From positions 5,999,501-6,063,500 of the forward strand of contig NC_083506.1 in NCBI RefSeq assembly GCF_032362555.1: a stretch of 64,000 bases of DNA, in the 5' to 3' direction. The DNA is from Amyelois transitella (taxonomy: Eukaryota; Arthropoda; Insecta; Lepidoptera; Pyralidae). Numbering within the stretch: the first letter of the stretch is position 1; every line of letters starts with the position of its first letter. Positions 1 through 11,700 of the stretch are shown piece by piece. The notes beneath the pieces are model-generated. The model made no database searches. It was given only the letters and a program-made list of their open reading frames with translations, and was not told the origin of the DNA. Made by a program: the position numbers and the translations under genes.

Positions 1-1736
1 TATATATAAATGTAATTAGCTTTACCTGATATCAATTACAAATCATAATATATACCGAAAAAAAACCAATTGTTTTAATATCGTTACTAGAATTTTTATT
101 CGGTTGTATTTTGTAACGCAAGTCGTGAATAGGACAAAATATTTTGTATGGAGAAAATTCCGGTTCGGTGTGAAAAAAGAAGGATATTATTAAATACTGG
201 TACAAAAAAACAATACATTATATTTATTTAGCTAGACAAGGTATAATTCTATAGTTGTATGTATTCGTTGCAGTAGAATTGATAATATTTTTTTAAATAT
301 AGCATGAGGACAAATTTTTATGTCGAAATGGTCGTTTAAAATGATTTTCACCCTTTTATTAGACTTTAAACTAGAAAATGTGAACAAGTTTTAATTAATA
401 TTTGGATAAGGTACGTCGTATTGTATAATAGGCATTCTTTTAGTTTTTTAGTATCAACTTAGACCTCATTTTGCTTACCATGCAGTTTAAGATCAAATAC
501 ACTCAAATTTTCTTTAAAAAGTTAATAAATATATATATGCAGTCATAACTTTGAATTATCACATTGCATTGATTAAATAGCCAGCTGCACATATAGATAC
601 ACCCAATGTGAGGCAATCAAGCAAAAATACAAAGTCCACTTAAAAATATTACGGAGAAAAATGAGATTACATATTCAAATGAAATAGCTCTCGGCCTGAG
701 ATAGGTGAAAATCCATAGAGCCGCTGCCGAGTAGCGTTCATTCTTGAATAAAGAATCCCACTCCGCATTATACAGCTACAGGCGAGTTACCCGACTCAAG
801 TGCTGGTTCCGAGGGACTAGGATTAGGCAGTACTATAGCCGAGTACGTATTACACGAAGAGATTTAAACTGAATTAACCGTTCGATCGGAAAATTGGAAT
901 GCCACACAGATAATTACCTGACACTCACAGAAAAGGAAGTCGCTTAGAAAGGAGATTCAAATAATCGTGGGCGAAGGACCAAGTGAGGCGGGCTGCGGCA
1001 TCGGCCTGTGTGACTAACACAAAAATAACTGATTCTGCTATCTAGGAGCGCGATCGAATGAAAAACAAAGATTTGTATCAGTTTGGAAAATGTCGTTACA
1101 TGTGTTTTAATTTCACATTAACCCGTGACATAATAGGGAATTTAAAATTTATTATTTTAGTTTATTGCGATTCCAAATCACTCACTGGTTTATTATTGTT
1201 GTCTTTGTAACCTATACCAAAAATACATATATATGTATTTTAATTAAGTCCTTCCTTTTTTTTTCAGTCTTTAAAACACTTCTTAATTTTCAAACTATAG
1301 ATTAGAGTCAGCATCGAGGTAATACGAATATTGAAACAGGTTGGTGTATTGTATCAAACAACCTGTTTCATACATTTGGATTTGAAACGTGCCATCTCGT
1401 TCGAAGATGGACGTCCATGGGGACTTTGCGTACCCTTTGATATGAGTTGTAATCTAGTTAAGTACTTTCCACAGTTTCTACTTGTTATTTGATTGCAAAT
1501 ATTTTCTTCTTAGAAAATTATTCAAGTGAAAGTCAAGACTCGTTTTTACTGTTTTTTGAACTCTATATTCCAATTTTTTTAACCACATACTTCTACAATT
1601 ATTTGGCGATAGACAGATTTTTATAACTTTAGAGTGAATACTTAAGATAATATATAGACTTAATAATTATTATAGTACCTCTAAATCACTTTTATTATTA
1701 TAGCCTATTAGGTGAATTATTTTCAGCAAACCCTTC

Positions 1737-1740
<4 letters not shown>
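1..1740. other. Gene-free AT-rich stretch
   Basis: No coding region, RNA gene or recognised repeat was seen here. The only structure noted is a 12-bp perfect inverted repeat (1332-1343 with 1359-1370) around a 15-nt loop. The stretch ends at the poly-T tract of the adjoining retrotransposon. Confidence 0.6.

Positions 1741-1791
<51 letters not shown>
1741..1791. repeat. Poly-T tract, about 51 nt (retrotransposon poly-A tail)
   Basis: An uninterrupted run of T marks the 3' end of the minus-strand LINE. Its length and purity suggest a recent insertion, or merging with a pre-existing T run at the target. Confidence 0.9.
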
Positions 1792-1793
<2 letters not shown>

Positions 1794-1972
1794 TTGGTTC
1801 ACAAAACTGACATTACACAACAACAAATCTTTAGTAACACATCAGAGACTCGTGCGAAAGTGTAACATCTTCTCGAAGTGAACACAACATGCGTTCTAAT
1901 AAAACAAAAGAAAAAATAAAGTAGTACATACACTGAATAATAAAATTGAAGTTGAAAACAAGAAAATAACAA

Positions 1973-4855
1973 TCATGTGAGCATATTTCTCCTGGCAGTG
2001 TTGGTCGATGCACCGAAAATATCAAATTTTGTTGCCGCATCGTTATATGCAGAGCAGATGCGGACCATCGGTGAATTAACCAAATACAATGTGCGTGCAA
2101 AAGGGATAGAAAAAGTTTTTCTGTTGTGAAGTCGGCTGCTTGGACGTGGAACAGATATGTTTATTTTACTTAATAGTTCAGGGGAATCAATTAGACCATT
2201 AATTAGTCTGTGCAAAAACAAAATATCCAATGTGTTACGTCTTTGATGCAGTGAATTAATTCCAAAATATGATAGTCTGGACTCGTAAGATTCCAAAGTG
2301 CGACACATATTCTTTGAGTAGGTTAGGTGATACAGGAATTTCTTTTGAATCTTTTCCAATCGACCGGAGTGGACTTGAAAAAACGGGTTCCAAACAACAG
2401 CACAATATTCCAACAAACATCTCACGAAGCAATTAAACAAGAGAATTGTTATTTCAGGATCATTAAAAAATTTACATTTTCTTATTACAAAACCAGCCAA
2501 TCTAGAGCCCTTTTTGGCGATGTGATCAATGTGTTCTTTAAAATCTAGTTTGCTGTCTATGATCACGCCTAAATCACGGGTATGAGACAACTGAGGTAAG
2601 GGATGATTATTGATGTGGTAGAATGAAGACTTAGGGCACATTTTACGTGAAAATTTTATGTGGAAACACTTAGACTCATTGAGTGACATTTTATTTTTAC
2701 TGCACCATAAAATCAAGCGATCAATATCGTTTTGTAGTTGAATAATGTCATCATCACTTTTTATGACACGGTAAAGTTTAAGATCATCAGCAAACAAATG
2801 ATATTTAGAGGATATAGTAGTACCCAAGTCATTAATAAATAATATAAAGAACAAAGGCCCTAGAAGAGAGCCTTGAGGAACACCCGAAGGAACATCTTTG
2901 GCTGCTGATTTAAAACCCCTTATCTTGACTAACTGAGATCTGTTTCGAAGATATGACTCACACCATCTCAGAAGGCTACCACAAATTCCCACATGTTCCA
3001 ACTTCTGGACAAGTAGAGAGTGATCAACCACATCAAAAGCTTTAGAAAAATCAGTATAAATGGAATCTACTTCATTTTTATGATCCAGTGCATCATAAAT
3101 GTCAGTGACGTATTCAAGCAAGTTTGATGTGGTTGACCTGCCCCTCAAAAACCCATGTTGATGAGAATCTATGATAGGTTTAACATGATACAGTATTTTC
3201 TCCTGAACCAATGACTCAAAAAGCTTCGGAACAGCAGACAGTATGGATATTGGCCTGAAATTTCTGATGTCACAACAATCTCCCTGCTTGTGTATTGGAG
3301 TAATGTGAGCAAGTTTCCACTGAGTTGGAAATTGGCCACATGTGAGAGATTTGTCGAAAATATAATGCAAAGGTGTAACAAGTTGTGAAGCACAATTTCT
3401 GAGGAAAATAGAAGGGATAGAGTCAGGACCAGGTCCCTTATTGGTGTTAATGGACTCAAGTGACTTAAGAATCTCGTCCTTTGAAAGCTGAATTATACCC
3501 AAAGAAGATTGGCTCATTGATGATGTATCAGGGTTCTGTGGTGAGGCTGATGATTGATCACGTGAGTATGTCGAGTTGAAGTAATCTGAAAATAAATCGC
3601 AAATCTCCTGACCACCACTGGCAGTTTGGTCACCAAGAAACATTTCATCGGGTATATCATTGCTGTTTGACCTAGTGGATTTAATGAATGTCCAGAAATA
3701 TTTCGGGTTATTTTTGATGTAAGATTTTGAGTCAATCTTTAACTTGTTTAAACAGTCTTGTAGTAATTTGTCACAACGATCGCGAAGAATTTGATAGGAT
3801 AGTAAGTCTCGAGGGTTTAAGTATTTTTTGTATTTGCGGTGAAACTTTGCTTTCTCCTTTAAAGCTTTGATGAGGGGATTGCTAAACCAGTTGGGGTAGC
3901 TATTATTACCTTTATAACATGTGGGAGTATATTTTTCAATGATAGGATTTATAGTGTTATAAAATAATTCAACTGTTTCGTCAATACTTTGCGTAGGTTT
4001 AAATAAAGTGGTCCAATCTATTAATTCCAACTCTTCGTTTATTTTTGAGTAGTTTGCTTTTGAAAAATTAAGATACATCGTTTTTTTAATTTTAGGTGGT
4101 TTAGAAGAAGGCAATTTGAATGAAATATCTAAGGTTGGATGATGGGTATCTTCCGGCACCAAAGGATTGCTGCAACTGGATACTTTGAAAAAATTGTTCG
4201 AGTTGGTAACTACGAGATCTAGTATACGGTTGTTAGAGTTTGGAATATGATTAAGTTGATTAAGGCTGTTGAATGCTAGAGCATCTACTAGTAGGTTGTC
4301 AATAGGGTCGGTAGAGGAATCAGGTAAAAGAAAATTGGACGAAGGATCAAGGTTCCATCGAATTCCAGGACGATTGAAATCACCAGCCAGGATTAAAATA
4401 GATTGTTGAGGAAGCTTATGTTGAACAACGTCCGTTAAGTTAGACATTGCTTCCTTCATATTCGTATAAGATACTGGAGAGGGAATATATATACCGCCTA
4501 TGCATATTGGGATAATGGAGCTTCCTTTTTTCACTTTGAGTAGCACCCACATATCCTCGCTATTTGACTCCCATTTCAGTTTACGCACTGGATTGTATTT
4601 TTTAAGGACTGCAATGATGACCCCTCCACCCCCCTCCCTCTCAGATGCCGTAGAATAACGATCACGCCTGAAGATTGTATAACGGCTATCAATAATTTCG
4701 TGAGAAAAAACAGATTCCTTCAGCCATGACTCCGTCAACAGAATAACATCCGCCTCTTGTTTCAGTGCATTGGCCAGAATTATGTCAGTTTTTGTATTGA
4801 AACCTCTCACGTTTTGATACAGAAAATTTAGATTTAATGTTTTTAAAGATACCAT
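1973..4855 (-). CDS. LINE ORF2: endonuclease and reverse transcriptase
   Basis: An intact 960-residue frame. The N-terminal third is an APE-type endonuclease: N15 in QNVRGF, E41 in LLTESWL, D158 and N160 in AGDFNRPG, D212 in ILDLVVTNS, and a final D-x-x-H-P motif (EDTHHP, near residue 238). The centre is a reverse transcriptase with PIHKQGD, RNFRPIS, QHGFLRGRST, motif A YTDFSKAFD (D602), SGVPQGSLLGP and motif C FADD (D690, D691). The endonuclease would nick genomic DNA, and the reverse transcriptase would copy the element RNA from that nick. All catalytic residues that can be judged are present and there is no stop or frameshift, so the copy looks competent. The start is the first ATG, 63 nt after ORF1. 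Length and order match CR1/Jockey-type ORF2 proteins. Confidence 0.92.
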   Translation of the reverse strand: MVSLKTLNLNFLYQNVRGFNTKTDIILANALKQEADVILLTESWLKESVFSHEIIDSRYTIFRRDRYSTASEREGGGGVIIAVLKKYNPVRKLKWESNSEDMWVLLKVKKGSSIIPICIGGIYIPSPVSYTNMKEAMSNLTDVVQHKLPQQSILILAGDFNRPGIRWNLDPSSNFLLPDSSTDPIDNLLVDALAFNSLNQLNHIPNSNNRILDLVVTNSNNFFKVSSCSNPLVPEDTHHPTLDISFKLPSSKPPKIKKTMYLNFSKANYSKINEELELIDWTTLFKPTQSIDETVELFYNTINPIIEKYTPTCYKGNNSYPNWFSNPLIKALKEKAKFHRKYKKYLNPRDLLSYQILRDRCDKLLQDCLNKLKIDSKSYIKNNPKYFWTFIKSTRSNSNDIPDEMFLGDQTASGGQEICDLFSDYFNSTYSRDQSSASPQNPDTSSMSQSSLGIIQLSKDEILKSLESINTNKGPGPDSIPSIFLRNCASQLVTPLHYIFDKSLTCGQFPTQWKLAHITPIHKQGDCCDIRNFRPISILSAVPKLFESLVQEKILYHVKPIIDSHQHGFLRGRSTTSNLLEYVTDIYDALDHKNEVDSIYTDFSKAFDVVDHSLLVQKLEHVGICGSLLRWCESYLRNRSQLVKIRGFKSAAKDVPSGVPQGSLLGPLFFILFINDLGTTISSKYHLFADDLKLYRVIKSDDDIIQLQNDIDRLILWCSKNKMSLNESKCFHIKFSRKMCPKSSFYHINNHPLPQLSHTRDLGVIIDSKLDFKEHIDHIAKKGSRLAGFVIRKCKFFNDPEITILLFNCFVRCLLEYCAVVWNPFFQVHSGRLEKIQKKFLYHLTYSKNMCRTLESYESRLSYFGINSLHQRRNTLDILFLHRLINGLIDSPELLSKINISVPRPSSRLHNRKTFSIPFARTLYLVNSPMVRICSAYNDAATKFDIFGASTNTARRNMLT

Positions 4856-4918
4856 TCAAATAATTAAGTTTAAGGATGAAAAGTGAAAAGTATTTTCAAC
4901 TAGGTACAATACGACGTA

Positions 4919-5905
4919 TTACAGGGTACTCAAGAAATCTATATCTCTAACTACAAAACTCTTTGAGGTTGGGTCTTTTCTCAAATGCACCTTGCCGTTT
5001 CTGACCCACACGAACTGGTATTTCTTCTCCTTTGCGAATTTCCGTGCTGCTGCGTGGAGTTGCTTATTGCTGGGAGATAGATGTTCGCAGATGTACACTG
5101 GTGTCCTTTCGCCTGCTAACCCGAAATGAGAAGAATTCAGCTTATCGTGTTGGTGGACCCTATTGAAGGTCTTGACTGCTGCAATTAGATTGTCACGGAC
5201 CAGTGGGCTGGATAATTTTACGACTATAGAACGAGGACGGGATGAATCCTGGTTGACCTTCGCGACTCGGTGATAGTTGAGTACTTCGTGCTCTCGAAGA
5301 CCTAGTCCCACAGTGGCGCTGAGTTGCTTTACAATAGTGCTCAGATTCTCAGATTTGTGTTCAGGCACGCACTGGATTTCAATATTGCAGTCGCGTGACT
5401 GTTGCTCAAGATTATTCAGCCTGGTGTTCAAATCTACAACTTGTGATTTTAACCCAGCGTTTTCAGTCTCTAATGTCCTTATCCTGTTCTCCTTAGACTC
5501 AAGGTCAGCTTTAACTTCCTCGTACCTAGATGACATATAGACAATGCTCTCCGTAAGTTCCTGTAGTTTGCTCCTTGTGTCCACACTTTCAGCCGCAAAA
5601 TCGCGTTTGATATCTCTAGAGAATTTTGATAGGTGTTCTTCAAGCAATTTTTCTAAGTAAGTTTTCAAATCCTCGCTAATATTACTGGGAGATGTGTCTG
5701 TTGTTGCTGGTGAAGGAGTGGTCACTCGACTATCAGCAAGTTTACAATCTTGGCACTTCCAAGTTGCCTTGTACGTCTTAGATTCCTTGCTGAAATTCTC
5801 TGAAGGAACACCCAAACACTGGTAATGAAAAGAATTTGGGCATCTAGAGCAAGATTTTACATCACTCGCTTTAATTTGCTTTGAACATTTTTTGCAGAGA
5901 CTCAT
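4919..5905 (-). CDS. LINE ORF1: PHD-finger, coiled-coil nucleic-acid-binding protein
   Basis: A 328-residue frame from the ATG at 5905. The open frame extends to 5932 but only through a TTG, so the ATG was chosen. Residues 4 to about 57 carry a C4-H-C3 zinc finger: CKKC, then CSRC, HYQC and CQDC. This is the PHD type known from ORF1 of CR1-like LINEs. A long charged heptad-like segment follows (about residues 85-170, with LESKENRIRTLETENAGLK), predicted to be a coiled coil for trimer formation. The C-terminal part (IEIQCVPEH, then LNYHRVAKV and RPRSIVVKL) resembles the RRM-like or FP-type fold found in many insect ORF1 proteins. The expected role is RNA chaperone and RNP component for the ORF2 enzyme. 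Confidence 0.85.
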   Translation of the reverse strand: MSLCKKCSKQIKASDVKSCSRCPNSFHYQCLGVPSENFSKESKTYKATWKCQDCKLADSRVTTPSPATTDTSPSNISEDLKTYLEKLLEEHLSKFSRDIKRDFAAESVDTRSKLQELTESIVYMSSRYEEVKADLESKENRIRTLETENAGLKSQVVDLNTRLNNLEQQSRDCNIEIQCVPEHKSENLSTIVKQLSATVGLGLREHEVLNYHRVAKVNQDSSRPRSIVVKLSSPLVRDNLIAAVKTFNRVHQHDKLNSSHFGLAGERTPVYICEHLSPSNKQLHAAARKFAKEKKYQFVWVRNGKVHLRKDPTSKSFVVRDIDFLSTL

Positions 5906-5932
5906 ATTGCAGCATTCAAAGATTTCTTGCAA

Positions 5933-5959
<27 letters not shown>
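5933..5959. repeat. Second poly-T tract, 27 nt, at the LINE 5' end
   Basis: This pure T run begins 27 nt upstream of the ORF1 start codon (minus-strand sense). It may be the other half of a homopolymer target-site duplication. It could also be a 5' junction made through a poly-A tract. Confidence 0.8.
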
Positions 5960-5964
<5 letters not shown>

Positions 5965-8900
5965 GGCAATACTATGCGTACGTCGAACGTCAAAGTCGAA
6001 TTTCAGATGACAGATGTCAGAGGACTGTCACTGTCACTCAATTGATATTGACACTATTGACAACTTAAAATGCAAGTTTAGTCGAAGGTAGGTAGAAAAA
6101 TTCCGCGCTCACGTCCAAAGTAGTGTAAAAATTGCAACTTATCTTTCTCTTGATTTCTTCTTTGTAGTCCAGTTTAAACGTGAAAAAACGACAACACAGC
6201 TGTATTTAAGCCAGGGAAACACTTTAATGTTACTTCTAACGTTAATAACAACAATGTGGAATATTTTCGAATAAAAAATGTAGGAGCTCAAAGTACACGG
6301 TAGGCAGGTTCTTAATTACAAAAATGTAGGCAGGTTCTTAATTTTATCTTCAACAAATACATAATTAACACTTGACCTGAATCGTGCCCGCATTAGTGAT
6401 AGTTGTCACTCGTCGTGTCTCGTGACGTCACCAACAGCCGCCAGATTACAGCATTCAATACATTTTAAACCAGCGATGCGCTTAACGCGTTCATTGAGAC
6501 TTTGTCGATTACAGATACGAAATGAACAGGGTTAATAAGCGTGTTCGGTTTGTTTACAGATTCTCATCTTTTTTATTTTTAAGGAGGGAAAAATCTAACC
6601 GAACGTACCTTGATCAAATCCCTAAAGTAGTAATAAGTACCCTAAAACAAAAAAAAATATGCAGAGATCGTGCTCAGTGTACAATACATGTTATAGTGTA
6701 CTCTCTAACTACATTTCCAGGAAAAAGATATCATTTAAATTATATTTAGGCTAACAAGTTTTGAGAGCTTATGGGGATGCGAAAGACAATACGCCACGGT
6801 GAATTAATCCCTTAATATATGGAAAAAACCTTATAGAAATCTTGGTTTATCCATATGCGTCAATTGGGGCATTCCTGAAGAATCAAGTCTATATCTACTT
6901 GTTATAGCACCGATGTAATTCACTAACAATAATAAAAGCATTCTGAGTTCCATTTGTTTCCAACATAGTTATTTAATGACAAAATATTGTTACTGCTAAA
7001 ACTGCTGAAACAACTATTATACAAGCGTTCAATAGAAATTCAAATTTTTATGGTAGATACAAGAAAAAGTGTCCCTGGCAGCGCAACTCTAGATGTAAAT
7101 TATAGTAAAAAGTGGCCAGTTTGTCATGCTTATAGTTAATTGGGTCGTTATAAGTGTCATTTTATACTCGAACAAAATAAGGCGCACTTATTTACGGAAA
7201 AGCAATATAATAAGCATTTTTCAAAGCAACGTCTCAGGTGTTGGCCCGCAACTGAATATTGAAACGAGTGTGATCAGAATCGAGATGCAGTTTTATTGTC
7301 ACCCGCCCGAGTAAAGCTATGAAATTTTATTGCTTTCTTTGAATTTTTCTAGAGTGTTCCCCACATTTTACAAGGTATTTGCTGTCGGTCTAAATATTGC
7401 CTATGATGTGTGTTCGAAATGAAACAAATTCCCGTTTCAATATGTATGTATGTTTGTATAGAGGTATGTATGTGTAAATTATCAAGTGTACGAACTATGC
7501 ATGCAGTGAATGTTCAACAATTGTAATGTTGTAGTGTTTAGAAACATGTTGCTTGTGTAGAGTATTAGTTGTATGTATGTACATATTTGGGAATATTGTT
7601 TTATTCGACTGCATACGCTAGGTACTCGTACTACCTTAGCAATTTCCAGATAACAGTTCAATTGGTTTTCGTAAACATATAATTTAAACCCTTAGGAAGC
7701 CGGATACCTACATCTGTATTACACGATATAAACTGTTTGACGTCACTGGCATCAAATTACAGCGTATTTTGGCGAAACTGGCTGTAAACGCGAGGCGACG
7801 CGTGAAGTGTTAAACCCGCAAACGCTGAGGAAATGAGCGCCTGTATCTTAGGATTCACACGCGAATGAGCTGAACTGCAGATTGTTACGAAATGTGCCGT
7901 CACTAATGTACCTAATGTGCTATAAAAGGGGAGCTATTGCTTTATCTGGATCACGCCCGTGTCGCGCCCATTAATTTATGGTTACAATATTATTCGCGGC
8001 TCAGATATGTCATTATTCTTGGATAACATTTGATGATAATTTATCCTATGTTACCACATTTGGTAACCATTTTTACCGAAATATATTTTTGACCCAGAAA
8101 CCATAAAAATTTCATACATACATCATATTTGATTCTATATCAACATCTGCGTTTAATGTGTCACTATAATCAAACCATTTAAATAACAGTAACTGACTTT
8201 ATACTTTAAAAAAATTGTTTAAAAATATAATCTATAATATAATAGGCATACATCAATTACATAATCTTTGTCCAGCGAGGCCGCATGACGGCCATACATC
8301 AATCAGCTATGTGACGGGGCTCGCAATCAAATAAAATTTAACTCAAAAGCACCCGTTAGCGCTCTCGCATATAAGCCGTTTATTGGATACGGCCTAGAGT
8401 ATTGAGAGTGGATGAGCCACTCTCAATACTCTCATTTATGTACGGTTTCGTCGGTCGGTCTGATGTCTGTGTCTTATTTATTTATATTTATAAATTTGCT
8501 TACTAAATATAGTTGGACTTTGTGTTTAGATTAGACGATTTATACTTGTAAATAACAAAAGTTAACATTCGTTTCATTCTTCGGGAAATACTTATTTTCC
8601 CTTGCTCTCAAACTCAACTGTATTTTACAGAGATACAAACAAGAAAATAATATGTGTGAATATGAAAAATATTTTCTTATGTAAAATATAAAATACAAAT
8701 ACAAAATATCTATATAGATGATCTGCTATAAAACCACCAAGCAAGTTTGTCGCCGCACTAACCCGCCGGCTTTAGTAAGAATCGAATTTCTTATCACTCA
8801 TAATTTGTCCAAAAATCTCAATATTATGTAGAGTTACTTAAGTTCTTTACTAGTCAATAAAACCACGTTTTGTTAATTTAGCGTGGACTTAAATGTAAGA

Positions 8901-10063
8901 TATATCAGGTTTCCGGTTGCTACCCAATTGTTTGTAACAATATCGAGAGTGCCGCGAGCGAGGATCACGGGCATCCCTCTAATCAAGGACTATGTCACTA
9001 ACTACCATAATTTCTAACTTTGCTTGCATTTCACAGTTTATTTTATATACATAATCTCTTTTTCGTAATATATACTAGAACATATGACGTGGTGTACGAT
9101 GTCGTACGTTAGTCTTAAGCTCTCTGAAGTTAGTTGGCGCCTTGACACCAGGAAGGTTTATCCGTATTTATCAAGTTGTTATATAGTGGTTACGTTTAAT
9201 GATGATTTAAACAATTTTTACTTTTATTAAAATTTTGTAGTCGTTTTAGAGAAAATTTGATTCAAAATAGATTTTTCGGAATTATGCGAAAATTTTCATT
9301 TTAATTTGTAAATGAAACAAAATCTTCGATTGTTTTTTCGTATACCTACATGTCCATGTACTAACTCATATCCTGATAAAATTTCTGCATCTGAAATGAC
9401 TCTCAAAGAAACTTCACGAGAGGCCTAATATCTAAAAGCCAGCACTTAAAGTAATGGTTTCTAAACTGGAGCCGCCATTCCAGCGGTCCAATTTCTGGTC
9501 GGATTAAAAATTCATGCGATCAAATGTCCGGGTCAGAATGCTCGTCCATACTGACCGATATTAATGGTATCGATGAACGCACTCGATTTCTGATCTACGT
9601 CCTGATGTTACCTTAAAGGATGTTTATCAAATACATTGAATAAATAAGTAACCTAATATTATACGAAAGTGACTACGCTCGCCTAAAATGAAAAATTCCG
9701 TTTTATTACGTTCCCGTGGGAAATTCTGGATATCCTTTTATTGGTTCCCAATTCTTTCATTTCTTCATCTACACATCTTCAGCCAGAAGGAAATGCAAGT
9801 TTTCACACATACCAAACATTAAATTCATCAACTCAATCATGTGACGTTCATAGATGGGTGTAGGCTGCCTCTAAAAACCTCCTGACTTTTATTGTTAGAA
9901 GGCCTGCATCCGTCGCCTCTTCTTCACAACATCATTAGATCACTTAGTAGATAGGTACCTTTTCTGATAAAGGAAAAAAAATATTTAAACTTAAATAAAC
10001 TTACTAATATATACACTTTTACAGTTTGCACTTAAGAAAAAAAAACCTGTCTTATAACATGTA
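5960..10063. other. Gene-free stretch with minor signals
   Basis: No convincing coding region was seen. 5985-6060 is rich in TGTCA/TGACA words, which often occur near insect promoters. A TATAAAAGG word at 7921-7929 resembles a TATA box, but no downstream gene was recognised. A perfect hairpin lies at 8396-8432 and is listed separately. Confidence 0.5.
8396..8432. repeat. Perfect inverted repeat, 16-bp arms, 5-nt loop
   Basis: The arms 8396-8411 and 8417-8432 are exact reverse complements. The stem is too short and the loop too tight for a microRNA precursor. It belongs to a set of similar hairpins in this window. Confidence 0.9.
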
Positions 10064-10092
10064 CGGTCGCGTTCATAATTGCAGTCATAGTT
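10064..10092 (+). repeat. Left terminal inverted repeat of the Tc1/mariner relic
   Basis: It begins CGGTCGCGTTCATA directly after the TA at 10062-10063 and pairs with 11701-11729, with three mismatches. Confidence 0.85.
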
Positions 10093-10266
10093 CGCAAAAC
10101 TTTATAGCTTGCACTCACCGCTGTCACTCACACATTCACACAAATAACACAATAAACAACAAGCGGTAAAGCGTTGGGTAACGCGCCATCAAGAAGAGGG
10201 TAGTGTAAGTAAAAGTCGGCCGTCGTCCGCTAATCAACACAGCGACACGCCACACAGCGGAGATCC

Positions 10267-10808
10267 ATGGTGGATCAGTACGAAAATAATGGCTTCATAC
10301 CGACTAGAACATTTGCGGAACAGTTCGACACATCAGTGGTTACTGTTCGTCGAGATTGCACCGTGAGGGACTACACCACAGACAGCCAGCAAGAAAGCCG
10401 TATTTATCCGAAATAAATAAGCAAAAACATTTAGAATTTGCTCGGCAGTATTTGCATTTTGACTGGAAAAAAGCAATATTTACGGACGAAAAGTTCGTTT
10501 ACGTCATCGCAACACGGTAGGCTTCATTTATGGCGAAGAAATGCAACTCGGTATGAAGAAAAAATATTGGGCCAAAGATGGAGTCTGGACGCATATCTGT
10601 AAATATGTGGGGCTGGATGAGTGCTGCTGGACCTGGGGAACAGGTGTAGATAGCAGGATGCGCTACAGCTGCTCATTATGTGCAAGTGCTGGAAGAAACC
10701 ATGTTACCAACTGTGCGGTGTATTTATCCGATTGATGATATGCCAACAATATCATTTGTGCAAGACAACTGCCCTGTGCATCGAGTCCATATAGTGCGTG
10801 AAAGGTTC
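10267..10808 (+). pseudogene. Tc1/mariner transposase pseudogene
   Basis: Fragments of a transposase appear in successive frames. From 10267 a helix-turn-helix-like start can be read (VDQYENNGFIPTRTFAEQF, then TVRRDC), then a deletion and a stop. Around 10430-10490 comes the block with the first catalytic aspartate (EFARQYLHFDW, AIFTDEKFV). Further on are a segment with NMWGWMSAAGPGE and, near 10755-10808, the second aspartate block (FVQDNCPVHRV). The region for the third acidic residue is not recognisable. A cut-and-paste transposase would bind the flanking inverted repeats, but this copy cannot make a working enzyme. The open frame 10541-10735 in this region is a by-product of the frameshifts. 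Confidence 0.82.
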
Positions 10809-11267
10809 TGCCAGTTTATATTAAAACCACTAATTACTTAGATAGTATTTTAAGGACAGCTTCAATATCTTTTCTTTATGAAAACGAATAATTAAGCTGT
10901 AACCTTAATAACAGAAGATAAGTAGATGATATAATTAGTGTAATATGCTGTATGTATAGCTTTATATAATCATCGATATGTAAACAAAACTATAGGTAAA
11001 CTGTTTCAATAAAATTTACTAATTTTAATTATTGAATGTTTTATTTTGATCCCTCTTGTTTAATATTTCTTGCTGATTTCCGTGTTTGAAAACACGGGTA
11101 TTGTAATTCTTAGATATCAGTTAGTTAGTTAGTCAGTCAGTTACTTAGTTCAAATGGCACCTTGAAACATTAAAAATTGTCAGTAACACAATTTTTTTTT
11201 TAAATAGACAAAAAAAATCCTTGAATAACTTCGGAATCCAAGTAACGCTAGTAACTAGAACAAGCGA

Positions 11268-11318
11268 GTGTGAGCAAGCGAGATTATCTAATATATCTTA
11301 GATCTCACTTGCTCACAC
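11268..11318. repeat. Internal hairpin in the Tc1/mariner relic, 17-bp arms
   Basis: Arms 11268-11284 and 11302-11318 pair at 16 of 17 positions, with a 17-nt loop. It lies in the non-coding 3' part of the transposon. Confidence 0.8.
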
Positions 11319-11700
11319 GAAGTAATAAAATTGCTACCCACTAACTTTCAAAGGAACCACTACCTATGTTAGGGACGTGTGCAGACAAACTTTCAACCTT
11401 ATCGAATTGACATAAGTCTGGCAGTCGCAGGCTTCCCTCTATAGGCAAATCTTATGCAAATAATGAGAGACGACGATATCTCGATCGACAATTATCGGGC
11501 CCAGTTCGGCCATCGTTGATTACCGTCTCTTTCTGTTTTGTTTTGTTATATGTCATAGAATAATAAACTGTTTTACTTAGTAATCATTGGTATTAAAGAC
11601 CGTATTCATTTGATGGAATATTTATTCTTTTTAAATATGCATGTGTGTGTGTATCTACTGGAACCACAGTGCACGCTATTTTAACCCGTAAGAATTTTAA

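Larger units (their letters stand above)
1741..5959 (-). mobile_element. Near full-length non-LTR retrotransposon, CR1/Jockey group
   Basis: Read on the minus strand, the element has a very short leader, ORF1 (5905-4919), a 63-nt gap, ORF2 (4855-1973), a 3' UTR of about 180 nt and a poly-A tail (poly-T at 1741-1791 on the plus strand). The order PHD-finger ORF1, then endonuclease-reverse transcriptase ORF2, then poly-A fits CR1-like and Jockey-like LINEs. Both frames are open, so the copy may be young. A second poly-A run (5933-5959) lies directly upstream of ORF1. No ordinary target-site duplication was found by eye. Insertion into an existing homopolymer would explain both runs. The clade is inferred from domain layout only. 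Confidence 0.88.

Noticed and set aside
1831..2100. Open frame overlapping the LINE 3' region, and several frames inside ORF1 and ORF2
   Set aside because: These are shadows of the retrotransposon ORFs in other frames.
7918..7950. Core promoter suggested by TATAAAAGG
   Set aside because: No gene or exon signal follows within a reasonable distance, so it is noted only as a word match.
10541..10735. 64-codon open frame
   Set aside because: It is an out-of-register reading of the Tc1/mariner transposase pseudogene.
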